Shown: positions 45,179 through 53,163 of the stretch, piece after piece
How positions within the stretch are numbered: position 1 is the first letter of the stretch
How the letters are laid out: every line of letters starts with the position of its first letter
Assembly: GCF_029277445.1 (NCBI RefSeq)
Contig: NZ_CP119566.1
Coordinates: forward strand, 2,048,001-2,112,000
Direction: 5' to 3'
Source of the DNA: Pararhizobium qamdonense
Lineage (GTDB): Bacteria; Pseudomonadota; Alphaproteobacteria; Rhizobiales; Rhizobiaceae
Length of the DNA: 64,000 bases
Translations under genes and position numbers: made by a program
Notes under the pieces: model-generated
The model's database searches: none
The model's input: the letters and a program-made list of their open reading frames with translations, nothing else
Told to the model about the DNA's origin: nothing

Positions 45179-46393
45179 TCAGTTCGCCGGCGACCATTTC
45201 TGTCCGATCACGTCCATGACCTCGCCGAACCATTTGACGGAGGTGTCGAAGTGCTTGCCGCCGCGGATGCGCGGGAATTCGATCGTGCGCAGCTTGCCGC
45301 CCTGGTCCTCGTCGTGACCGGTGACGCCGGAGACCTTGTTCAACGCGCTTTCGACCGCAAGATCGACCATGCCCTGAATGAGGCGCAGGTCGTCGGCATT
45401 TGCCGGTGCCGAACGGGCATAGTAGCCGGACTTCTGCACCATCGAGCGTTCGGCACCCAGGAGCGCTGCGAACTGCTTGGAGAACCAGCCGCCGACATTG
45501 ATCGTGTCGATCTTCACATGGCCGAAGGCGTCGCGCTTGACGGATTCACCGGCTGCTTCGCGCTCGGCAACGACGGCATCGAGGCAGGCGCCTTCCGAAA
45601 CGAACAGCGTGACGAAGCCCGTCTTGTCCATGATGGCGCGCAGACGCTGGGATTCGGCTTCCAGATTGAACGCGGTCTCGGGCAGGTAGAGGCCGTCGAT
45701 ATTCTTCATCTGCCGGTTCATCATGAAGCCATCGACAAATTCGCGGTCGTCGATGTGCTGGATATAGGAGCGGGCGGTGGCCGCAGTCAGCCAGCCGCAA
45801 TGGCGGCCCATGACTTCGTGCACGACGAGCGTGCGCGGTGCAGCACTCTGTTCGTTGCTGACATTGTCGAAGAACTTGGCGCCGTATTCGGCTGCCGTCC
45901 AGGCGCCGAGCGACTGGCGGATCGGCACGACGTCGTTATCGACGGTCTTGGGCAGGCCGACGACGGTGAGGTCGTACCCGTTGGCGCCGAGATAGGCGGC
46001 AAGGTCTGCGGCAGTCGTGTTGGTGTCGTCGCCGCCGATCGTGTGCAGGATAGTGATGCCGTCGGCGGCCAGCCGTTCGGCCGCGACGCGCAACGGGTTC
46101 TGGCCTTCCTTGACCAGGCCACGCTTGATGCAATCGGCGGTGTTTGTCAGCTTCACCCGGCTGTTGCCGATCGGCGAGCCGCCATGGCGGTGTAGGATAT
46201 GCGCCTTTTCGCGCATGTCGCGGGTGATTTCGATGCGGTCGGCCAGCAGCAGGCCCTGATAGCCGGAACGGTAGGCAACCAGTTCGATATCCGGCGCGAT
46301 GTCGGTATAGCGCTCGATCAGGCCACCCACGGCGGAGGACAGACATGGCGCGAGCCCGCCTGCGGTCAGCATTGCAACTTTCTGTTTGGCCAT
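45179..46393 (-). CDS. 6-phosphofructokinase, pyrophosphate-dependent type
   Basis: A 404-residue enzyme phosphorylating fructose 6-phosphate. ATP-type enzymes have GGDGS and PGTIDND; this protein has GGDDTNT (120-126, Asp123 in place of Gly104 of E. coli PfkA) and PKTVDND (148-154, Lys149), both typical of PPi-using enzymes. MGRHCGWLTA near 196 and FVSEGA near 269 belong to the sugar-phosphate site. PPi use makes the reaction reversible, so it can work in gluconeogenesis; many Rhizobiales lack ATP-PfkA. The ATG at 46393 follows AAGGAGG. Confidence 0.92.
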   Translation of the reverse strand: MAKQKVAMLTAGGLAPCLSSAVGGLIERYTDIAPDIELVAYRSGYQGLLLADRIEITRDMREKAHILHRHGGSPIGNSRVKLTNTADCIKRGLVKEGQNPLRVAAERLAADGITILHTIGGDDTNTTAADLAAYLGANGYDLTVVGLPKTVDNDVVPIRQSLGAWTAAEYGAKFFDNVSNEQSAAPRTLVVHEVMGRHCGWLTAATARSYIQHIDDREFVDGFMMNRQMKNIDGLYLPETAFNLEAESQRLRAIMDKTGFVTLFVSEGACLDAVVAEREAAGESVKRDAFGHVKIDTINVGGWFSKQFAALLGAERSMVQKSGYYARSAPANADDLRLIQGMVDLAVESALNKVSGVTGHDEDQGGKLRTIEFPRIRGGKHFDTSVKWFGEVMDVIGQKWSPAN

Positions 46394-46863
46394 GGAGTCC
46401 TCCTTGGAGATTGCGGCACGATCGTTCGCGGTTTCTCTAGCGCAATTCCCATGGAAGTTAAATGACATGCTGCAGGTATCGCGGTGGATGGTGCAGCCAA
46501 GCCGGCAGATCAGGGCCGGGCGACTGCCTTTGGGCAAAAAACGAACCGGGGACTGCAGCGGAAAAAGTCTTTCACCCAGCCATGATAGGGCCGGTTCGGC
46601 GTAAAATGTGTCAACGGGAATGGACGGTCACGGCAGCGCCTGCTACAATAATGAGGTGCCATCACAAATTCGTCATTTCGGCCAAATGCGCGGGTTTGCC
46701 GCCTTGCAATATGCCGCAACATCTGGTCATGCTGTTTGGTGAGCTGCACGAATACCGTGGCGGCACAGCCGTGCGAGCCACCCTGCATTTGCGCATGGAC
46801 GCGCTGCCCGTGCCATACCACCGCAACGACGTGGATCAGCCAACAATGGGAAAGAACGTGCCT
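46394..46863. other. Divergent intergenic region between the PPi-phosphofructokinase and djlA genes
   Basis: 470 nt without a supported gene. It must hold promoters for both directions, but I found no convincing paired -35/-10 boxes: a TTGACA (minus strand, near 46610) has no -10 at 16-18 nt. An 8-nt inverted pair CGAACCGG (46542-46549) / CCGGTTCG (46591-46598) is widely spaced. Open frames crossing the region are upstream extensions of djlA. Confidence 0.5.
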
Positions 46864-47571
46864 ATGTCATTCTGGGATAGCATCCTCAGCATCGTCACCG
46901 CGACGGGCAATGCGCTCGCCGGTGTCATCGAAGCTGTGCGGACGCTGTTTGAAGGTGATCCGGAAACCCGCCGCAAGGTGGCTTTTTCCGTCGCCATGAT
47001 CGCGCTGTCCGCCAAGATGGCAAAAGCCGACGGCATCGTCACCGAGGCTGAAGTGTCGGCGTTCCGCGATATTTTCAAGTTTCCCGATGACCAGGCGCAG
47101 AACGTCGCCCGACTTTACAATCTCGCCCGTCAGGACGTTGCGGGCTATGAGGCCTATGCCGAGAAGCTGGCGTCGCTTTGCGTGTCCTGCGATCAGAATT
47201 GCCCGGTGCTCGAAGATATTATCGACGGGCTCTTCCATATCGCCAAGTCCGACGGCGCTGTGCATGAGAAGGAATTGAACTTCCTCACGCGGGTTGCCGA
47301 GATTTTCCACATCAAGGAAGAGCGTTTCCAGGAGATCATGGCCCGCCACGTCCACAGCGCCGGTGCCGATCCCTACAAGATCCTCGGCGTTTCGCCGAAG
47401 GACGATTTCTCGATCATCCGCAAGCGGTACCGCGTGCTGGTATCGGAGAACCACCCCGACGTCTTGGTCGCCCGGGGCGTTCCCCAGGAATTGCAGGCGA
47501 TCGCCAACGATCGCATGGCAGAATTGAATGCCGCCTATGAGGCGATCGAGAAAGAACGCCGCGCCGCATGA
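46864..47571 (+). CDS. djlA: DjlA-like co-chaperone (TerB plus J domain)
   Basis: A 235-residue protein. A TerB-like helical domain (about 36-155, acidic metal-binding-type helices with AKADGIVTEAEVSAF) precedes a C-terminal J domain (about 168-232) with DPYKILGVSPKDD and the essential HPD at 197-199, which stimulates DnaK ATPase. The N-terminal segment could be membrane-associated (SILSIVTATGNALAGVIEAV). The ATG at 46864 is preferred to the ATG at 46846. Its stop overlaps the amidase start (ATGA). Confidence 0.88.
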   Translation: MSFWDSILSIVTATGNALAGVIEAVRTLFEGDPETRRKVAFSVAMIALSAKMAKADGIVTEAEVSAFRDIFKFPDDQAQNVARLYNLARQDVAGYEAYAEKLASLCVSCDQNCPVLEDIIDGLFHIAKSDGAVHEKELNFLTRVAEIFHIKEERFQEIMARHVHSAGADPYKILGVSPKDDFSIIRKRYRVLVSENHPDVLVARGVPQELQAIANDRMAELNAAYEAIEKERRAA

Positions 47572-48332
47572 CGGACTTCGTCTGTGACTATCCCGCCGCG
47601 CGCTTCGTGCCGTCGCCCAATCATGGCGAAAGGGCAGGCGGGCTGAAGCCCGACATGATCATCCTGCACTATACCGGCATGCCGACAGCGGCAGCAGCGC
47701 TTGACTGGCTCTGCCGCGATGAAAGCCAGGTCTCCAGCCACTATTTCGTTCACGAGGACGGACGCGTCGATCAGCTCGTCCCTGAGGACCGCCGCGCCTG
47801 GCATGCGGGAAAGAGCATCTGGAAGGGCGAGACCGACATCAATTCGCACTCGATCGGCATCGAAATCGCCAATGCCGGCCATCCCGGCGGGCTGCCGGAT
47901 TTCCCGTCCGTGCAGATCGATGCGGTCGTCGAACTGTGTCGAAACTGCGGCGAACGCTGGTCGATCGCCCCTGAACGGGTGCTGGCCCACAGCGATATCG
48001 CCCCTATTCGCAAGGTGGATCCGGGAGAAAAATTTCCCTGGGAACGGCTGCATGCCGGCGGTGTCGGGCATTGGGTTCCACCGGCGCCGATCGGCGGCGG
48101 CAGATTTTTCCAGCGCGGCGACCAGGGCCAGCCCGTCGAGGCCGTGCAGACAATGCTGTCGCTCTACGGCTACGGAATTGAAGTGACAGGTGTTTTCTGC
48201 GAGAAAACCGAGGGTGCTGTGGCGGCATTCCAGCGCCATTTCCGCCCTTCCCAGGTCGATGGCATCGCCGATATTTCGACGCTCGACACGTTGCACAGAC
48301 TGCTGTCCGGCCTGCCGGATTTCAGCCGCTGA
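47568..48332 (+). CDS. ampD: N-acetylmuramoyl-L-alanine amidase, AmpD-like with peptidoglycan-binding domain
   Basis: A 254-residue amidase_2 protein, with no signal peptide, so probably cytoplasmic like AmpD. Zinc ligands fit His34 (LHYTGM), His141 and Asp151 (AHSDIAP...VDPG). HSIGIEIANAGH near 94 is a family motif. A PG_binding_1 domain (about 178-250) follows, which E. coli AmpD lacks. It would cut the peptide from 1,6-anhydro-MurNAc-peptides in wall recycling. Four-base overlap with djlA. Confidence 0.9.
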   Translation: MTDFVCDYPAARFVPSPNHGERAGGLKPDMIILHYTGMPTAAAALDWLCRDESQVSSHYFVHEDGRVDQLVPEDRRAWHAGKSIWKGETDINSHSIGIEIANAGHPGGLPDFPSVQIDAVVELCRNCGERWSIAPERVLAHSDIAPIRKVDPGEKFPWERLHAGGVGHWVPPAPIGGGRFFQRGDQGQPVEAVQTMLSLYGYGIEVTGVFCEKTEGAVAAFQRHFRPSQVDGIADISTLDTLHRLLSGLPDFSR

Positions 48333-48560
48333 CCCTCGCTTCCCGGCAGTGTTTTTGCTCTCCGTTTCATGCTGTCTCCAGACTAATTTTGTGCACTGCC
48401 ATATCATCACCATGATGCCGGGGTCTTTTGCGGCCGTACCGAACCGCAGGTAATTCTGGCCTCCAGCCCTTCCTGTTGATGACGAAAATCGGGATGCGAG
48501 ACGGCAGGGCGGGGTGCGCCCTGAAAGCCGCAGCGCCTGAAAGTGGAGACTTCAAACTAA

Positions 48561-49091
48561 ATGAGAATATCGCATCTTGCTGCGGCTGCGGCATGCTTCT
48601 GCATGCTGTTTTCCGGGGTTGAAACGTCGTATGCCGGGGGCACCGACAAGACAATCACATCCTCCATCAAGCCGGTCACCCGAACGACCGGTTATCCCGC
48701 ACCGGGCGTCACCGCGCTCAAGACCTCCGTCTATAGCGGCCTGATCCAGACATATGCCAAGCAATATGGCGTGCCCGTCGATCTCGCCCATGCGGTGATC
48801 AAGGTCGAGAGCAATTTCAATCCGAAGGCACGCGGCAGCGCCGGAGAAGTCGGCCTGATGCAGATCAAGCCCGCCACGGCCCGGATGATGGGGTATTCCG
48901 GCGGCAAGCGCGGCCTGTTCGATCCCGAAACCAACATCAAGTTCGGCATGAAATATCTCGCCATGGCGCATGAACTGTCCGGCGGTTTCACCTGCGGCAC
49001 GATCCTGCGCTACAATGCCGGGCACGGTGCCAAGAAGATGAACCCGGTGTCGCGCCGCTATTGCGGCAAGGTGCAGGCGATCATCGACTGA
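48561..49091 (+). CDS. Secreted SLT-domain lytic transglycosylase
   Basis: A 176-residue periplasmic protein with a signal peptide (about 1-25, ending SYAGG). The compact SLT domain (about 60-172) has catalytic Glu83 in VIKVESNFNP, GEVGLMQIKPATARMMGY near 95-112, and LRYNAGHG near 152. No lipobox, no accessory domain, so freely soluble. It follows ampD after 228 nt; the pair fits wall turnover and recycling. Confidence 0.92.
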   Translation: MRISHLAAAAACFCMLFSGVETSYAGGTDKTITSSIKPVTRTTGYPAPGVTALKTSVYSGLIQTYAKQYGVPVDLAHAVIKVESNFNPKARGSAGEVGLMQIKPATARMMGYSGGKRGLFDPETNIKFGMKYLAMAHELSGGFTCGTILRYNAGHGAKKMNPVSRRYCGKVQAIID

Positions 49092-49182
49092 ACTGTCCAA
49101 GGCCGGAATTTTTTCCAGTTCGCAGATGCCAGCCGGCCGATGCCATGATATTGCGCAAGGACCATTTTCCAAAGGGTGCGAT

Positions 49183-50373
49183 ATGGCAGACACATTCGAT
49201 TTCATCATTGTTGGCAAGGGCATGATGGGGGCAGCGGCTGCCCGGCACCTGGCACGCAGCGGCGCCAAGATCGCGTTGATCGGGCCGGACGAGCCGGAAG
49301 ACTGGGCAAGCCATGGCGGTGTCTTCAGCAGTCACTACGACAATGGCCGCATCACCCGCACGATCGATCCGGACCCGGTCTGGGCGCTTTTGGCGCAGCG
49401 GTCCATCGAACGCTACGCCGAGATCGCGGCAGAGAGCGGTGTCGCATTCTACAGCGAGGCCGGCTGCCTGATTGCCGCGCCTTTGCCGGGCGGTGCAGAA
49501 CATACGCTCGACCATGTGATTGCCGCCCGCAACCGTCTCGGGGTGGAGGCGCCCTTCGTCAGCGAGCGGGATCTTGAAGGGCAGTTTCCCTGGTTCCGGT
49601 TTCCGGCGGGCTATGGCGGCGTGTTCGAGCCGCGCAATGCCGGCCACATCAATCCGCGCGCGCTGGTCAAGGCGCAGGTCATCCTGGCGGAAAAAGCCGG
49701 TGTGACGGTCGTTCGCTCCGAGGTTTCGGCCGTTGCCCGTGTCGGCAGCGCCGTCAATGTGCGGACGGTGGATGGCGCCATCTTCAGGGGCGGCCGCGCG
49801 ATCATCTCTGCAGGGGGATTTTCGATTTCCGGGCCGCTTCTCGCCCGGCCGCTGGATCTGACCGTCAAGGCGCGCACCGTGCTGTTTGCCGAGGTGGGGG
49901 AGGCCGATCTGCAGAGGTTTGCGGCAATGCCGTCGCTGATCGGCTCGGCGCTCGAGCAGGACGAAAGCTATTATCTCCTGCCGCCGATCCTTTATCCCGA
50001 CGGCAAGCATTATATCAAGATCGGTGGCGATCCCAGCGACGTCCATATCGGCTCCGAGCCTGAGGTTCGCGCCTGGTTCAGGGGTGAGGCCAACCGGTCC
50101 GCAGCCGATCATATGGCTGCCTTGCTGTCGCGCGTCATGCCGTCATTCGTGCCGGCGTCGCTGAAGTGGAGCCCCTGCGTCACCACGTTCACGCGCCACG
50201 GTTATCCCTATATCGGCTTTGCCGATACGGATCGCATCGCCGTTTTGACCGGCGGCAACGGGACGGCGGCCAAGAGTTCGGACGAGATCGGCCGGCTCGG
50301 GGCGTCGCTGCTTCTCAATGGCGTGCTTGACGCCAGCGAATACGATAGCGATTTTGCCGTCTGCTTCCGGTAG
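49183..50373 (+). CDS. FAD-dependent oxidoreductase, sarcosine-oxidase-like (DAO family)
   Basis: A 396-residue flavoprotein with the Rossmann motif FIIVGKGMMGAAAARHLA (about 6-23; GxGxxG present). A central FAD/substrate domain and a C-terminal FAD-contact TGGNGTAAKSSDEIG near 365 complete it. SPCVTTFTRHGYPYIGF near 327 resembles the segment whose Cys holds covalent FAD in monomeric sarcosine oxidase. It probably oxidises an N-methyl or secondary amine; substrate unknown. Start at 49183 follows AAAGGG. It lies between wall-turnover genes and rnpB, and seems functionally unrelated to both. Confidence 0.85.
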   Translation: MADTFDFIIVGKGMMGAAAARHLARSGAKIALIGPDEPEDWASHGGVFSSHYDNGRITRTIDPDPVWALLAQRSIERYAEIAAESGVAFYSEAGCLIAAPLPGGAEHTLDHVIAARNRLGVEAPFVSERDLEGQFPWFRFPAGYGGVFEPRNAGHINPRALVKAQVILAEKAGVTVVRSEVSAVARVGSAVNVRTVDGAIFRGGRAIISAGGFSISGPLLARPLDLTVKARTVLFAEVGEADLQRFAAMPSLIGSALEQDESYYLLPPILYPDGKHYIKIGGDPSDVHIGSEPEVRAWFRGEANRSAADHMAALLSRVMPSFVPASLKWSPCVTTFTRHGYPYIGFADTDRIAVLTGGNGTAAKSSDEIGRLGASLLLNGVLDASEYDSDFAVCFR

Positions 50374-50442
50374 GATGACGCCGTTGCCAGCTTTTTGTTT
50401 TTGCCGCTTTCAATTGGCTGGCACCTCGGCTATGCACCGCGT

Positions 50443-50837
50443 GCCAGTTGGCCGGGCAGCCGCGCTCCGCTAGGACCGAAAGGTTGCGGGGGGAGGAAAG
50501 TCCGGGCTCCACGGAAAAACGGTGCCGGATAACGTCCGGCGGGGGCGACCCCAGGGAAAGTGCCACAGAGAGAATACCGCCTGCCTTGGCAGGTAAGGGT
50601 GAAAGGGTGGGGTAAGAGCCCACCGCACGCATGGCAACATGGGTGGCAAGGCAAACCCCACCGGGAGCAAAACCGAATAGGGATGACGTGGTTCGCGCAA
50701 GCGTTCCGGCCTTTTCCGGGTCAGTCATCCGGGTGGGTTGCAGGAGGCAGCGCGCAAGCGTTGTCCCAGATGAATGGCTGCCACGTTCCGGCTTTCGGGC
50801 CGGAGCCATACAGAACCCGGCTTACAGGCCAACTGGC
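50443..50837 (+). ncRNA. rnpB: RNase P RNA (type A)
   Basis: The catalytic RNA that matures tRNA 5' ends. Closing helix P1 is exact: GCCAGTTGGCC (50443-50453) pairs with GGCCAACTGGC (50827-50837). Conserved core segments are present: GAGGAAAGTCCGGGCTCCA (CR-I, near 50493), CAGGGAAAGTGCCACAGAGA near 50552, GGTAAGGGTGAAAGGGTGG near 50592, AACCCCACCGGGAGCAA near 50654 and the 3' ACAGAACCCGGCTTACAGGCC. Length ~395 nt is typical of alphaproteobacteria. No protein-coding gene overlaps it convincingly. Confidence 0.97.
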
Positions 50838-51059
50838 AATTTCCCTTATTTTTCAAGTTTACGGATGGCGGTTTTCAAAATCGCTTATCTGCTTGAATAG
50901 CCATATCAATTATAAATTACTTAAATAATATATAAGGAATCACTGAAGCGGAATTCGCCGGTGAATCCAAAGTCTTGACTGTGCATTTGTAACCATTTGT
51001 TAAACTTAACAGACTATCAATATTTGCTGACGTCGCGTGCCGAAATAGACCAAATCCCA

Positions 51060-51088
51060 TTGACGCCCATATGGTCCCATGTTATCCC
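51060..51088 (+). promoter_or_regulatory. Candidate promoter for the mraZ operon
   Basis: TTGACG (51060-51065) and TATCCC (51083-51088) are 17 nt apart, about 175 nt upstream of mraZ. The 425-nt stretch between rnpB and mraZ is AT-rich in its first half (50870-51010) and G-rich just before mraZ; apart from this promoter candidate I see no supported gene. A long 5' leader would result. The -10 match is moderate. Confidence 0.4.
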
Positions 51089-51262
51089 AGTCATGCACTG
51101 CACACGGGCTGATTCAAGCCTACTCACCGCAAGTTTCGGAGGTGCTCCGCAAGGGGTTTTCGAACGGGCATGTCGCCCGGCTGTGGGGTGTTGCGCGTCC
51201 TTTTGATGGTGTGTGTGGGCTGTTGGGGCTGGCGTGCCCACCGGGAACGGCTGTATCGTGTC

Positions 51263-51703
51263 ATGAACCGCTTCCTTTCGCATGCGACAAACCGGATCGA
51301 TTCCAAGGGGCGGGTTTCCGTTCCCTCGATGTTTCGTTCCGTCTTGTCGGCGCTCGATATCCGGGAGCTTTACTGCTTTCAGGATTTCGTCTTTCCGGCT
51401 ATCAGCGCCGGCGGTCCGGATTTGCTGGGCCGGTTCGAAAGGCAAATCAGCAGCGAGGATCCGTTCTCGCCGCAGGCCAATCAGATGTCGCTCCTGGTTC
51501 ATGGGGGCGGGGTCTTCATGAAGCTCGACCAGGAAGGCCGGTTGATGGTCACGGATTTTATCCGCGATTTCACCGGCATCGACACGGAAGTCACTTTCGT
51601 GGGGCGGGCGGATCATTTTCAGCTGTGGGCGCCGCATGTTTTTGCGCAAACGCAGGCAGCGGCACGGGAAGAGCACAGATTGCGAGGTCTGCGTTCGGGC
51701 TAG
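51263..51703 (+). CDS. mraZ: Transcriptional regulator MraZ
   Basis: A 146-residue protein with two AbrB-like (SpoVT/MraZ) repeats, each carrying the DxxGR core: [14 protein letters not shown] near 8-21 and [15 protein letters not shown] near 85-99. MraZ binds G-rich direct repeats near its own promoter and represses the dcw cluster in E. coli. Chosen ATG at 51263 gives the usual N-terminus [13 protein letters not shown]; upstream frames lack similarity. The stop is 14 nt before rsmH. Confidence 0.95.
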   Translation: MNRFLSHATNRIDSKGRVSVPSMFRSVLSALDIRELYCFQDFVFPAISAGGPDLLGRFERQISSEDPFSPQANQMSLLVHGGGVFMKLDQEGRLMVTDFIRDFTGIDTEVTFVGRADHFQLWAPHVFAQTQAAAREEHRLRGLRSG

Positions 51704-51717
51704 AGTGGAGAGGCGGA

Positions 51718-52743
51718 ATGATGACGGATCAGGGCACAGGTTTTACTGATGCCGAAGGCGGACCGGTCCGTCACATTCCGGTTCTTCTCCCCGAGGTTCT
51801 CGCCAGTCTGGATATTGCTCCAGGCAAAATCATTCTTGATGGCACGTTTGGCGCCGGCGGCTATACGTCGGCGATCCTTGCTGCCGGTGCCGATGTGATC
51901 GCGCTTGACCGTGATCCGGCCGCCATTCTCGGCGGTCAGCCGCTGGTGGAAGCCAGTGCCGGGCGCCTGACGCTCGTTCAGTCGCAGTTTTCCGATCTGG
52001 CGCAGCACGCCCCGGCCGATGGCCTGGATGGCATCGTGCTCGATATCGGCGTTTCCTCGATGCAGATCGACGAGGCGGATCGCGGCTTTTCCTTTCAGCG
52101 CAAGGGCCCGCTCGACATGCGCATGTCGTCTCACGGTGTCTCTGCCGCCGATGTCGTCAACAGGGCCAAGGTCACCGATCTCACCCGGATTTTCGGCTTT
52201 CTCGGCGAGGAGCCGCAGTCGGGCCGCATCGCGCGCGCCATCGAAAAGCGGCGTCTCGAAGAGCCGTTCGTCACGACCCGAGATCTTGCCGGGCTGATCG
52301 AAGTGGTCACGCCGCGCAAGGCCAAGGACAAGATTCACCCGGCCACGCGCGTCTTCCAGGCGCTGCGCATCTTCGTGAACGACGAACTTGGTGAACTCGC
52401 CGGAGCGCTGTTTGCGGCCGAACGTGCGCTGAAGCCCGGCGGACGGCTGACGGTTGTCACGTTCCACTCGCTGGAAGACCGGATCGTCAAGAAATTCTTC
52501 CAAGACCGCGCCGGCAAGGCGTCGGGCTCGCGGCATCTGCCGATTGCCCACGAACGCGCGGCAACCTTCGCACCAGTTGGCAAGTCTATGGTGGCGGCAA
52601 GCGAAGAAGAAGCGTCGCGCAATCCGCGCGCCCGGTCCGCCAAGATGCGGGTCGGTGCGCGCACAGAGGCCCCGCCCGAGGCAGATGACCTATCCATTTT
52701 CGATTTGCCGAACCTTGCAAGCCTTGGAAAGATGGGGGGCTGA
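51718..52743 (+). CDS. rsmH: 16S rRNA (cytosine(1402)-N(4))-methyltransferase RsmH
   Basis: A 341-residue SAM-dependent enzyme methylating N4 of C1402 in 16S rRNA. Family blocks: [13 protein letters not shown] near 19, [11 protein letters not shown] near 40 (SAM site), [13 protein letters not shown] near 103, [16 protein letters not shown] near 117-132, [18 protein letters not shown] near 204 and [10 protein letters not shown] near 249. The ATG at 51718 has GGAG seven bases before it. Formerly mraW; second gene of the cluster. Confidence 0.96.
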   Translation: MMTDQGTGFTDAEGGPVRHIPVLLPEVLASLDIAPGKIILDGTFGAGGYTSAILAAGADVIALDRDPAAILGGQPLVEASAGRLTLVQSQFSDLAQHAPADGLDGIVLDIGVSSMQIDEADRGFSFQRKGPLDMRMSSHGVSAADVVNRAKVTDLTRIFGFLGEEPQSGRIARAIEKRRLEEPFVTTRDLAGLIEVVTPRKAKDKIHPATRVFQALRIFVNDELGELAGALFAAERALKPGGRLTVVTFHSLEDRIVKKFFQDRAGKASGSRHLPIAHERAATFAPVGKSMVAASEEEASRNPRARSAKMRVGARTEAPPEADDLSIFDLPNLASLGKMGG

Positions 52744-52746
52744 GAG

Positions 52747-53163
52747 ATGTTGCGTAGTTTTGACATCGTCCTGATCGTCGTCATGACAGCCGCTGCCACG
52801 GTCACCTATACGATCAAGCATCAGGCCGAAAACAAGCTTGAGGAAGTGCGCAAGCTGGAAGCAGGCATCAAGCTTGAGGAAGACACGATCGATCTCCTGC
52901 GCGCCGACTGGGCGCTGCTGACGCAGCCGAACCGGCTGGAAAAGCTGGTCGGCGTCTACCAGCAGGACCTGCAGCTTTCGCCCACCGATCCGACCCAGCT
53001 TTCCCGGCCCGAGGAATTGCCGATGCTGAGGGCGGACCTGCCGCCGCCTGCCGATGTTCTGGAGGCGATGGGGCTGGCAAAGGCCAAGACCAAGGGCAAT
53101 GCCAAATCGAAGAAGCCGGTGGCTGACACCGACGATATCGCAACAGGTTCGGTGGAGCGCTGA
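52747..53163 (+). CDS. ftsL: Cell division protein FtsL
   Basis: A 138-residue bitopic division protein. One N-terminal transmembrane helix (FDIVLIVVMTAAATVTYTIK, about 5-24) is followed by a coiled-coil leucine-zipper-like segment (ENKLEEVRKLEAGIKLEEDTI, about 28-48) and a Lys-rich tail. It bridges FtsQ/FtsB to FtsI/FtsW at the divisome. Four-nt gap after rsmH, one-base overlap with ftsI. Sequence is divergent as usual for FtsL; position supports the call. Confidence 0.88.
   Translation: MLRSFDIVLIVVMTAAATVTYTIKHQAENKLEEVRKLEAGIKLEEDTIDLLRADWALLTQPNRLEKLVGVYQQDLQLSPTDPTQLSRPEELPMLRADLPPPADVLEAMGLAKAKTKGNAKSKKPVADTDDIATGSVER

Noticed and set aside
46590..46620. TTGACA on the minus strand as promoter for the phosphofructokinase gene
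   Set aside because: The only -10-like TATCAT is 21 nt away, outside the functional spacing range.
50998..51012. TTAAACTTAA before mraZ as a CtrA site
   Set aside because: CtrA sites are TTAA-N7-TTAA; the spacing here is two bases.
51182..51228. G-rich repeats (TGTGGGG, TGTGGGC, TTGGGGC) before mraZ as MraZ boxes
   Set aside because: MraZ sites in E. coli are TGGG repeats with a 10-nt period; the two close copies here are 8 nt apart and the third is remote, so the geometry does not fit.
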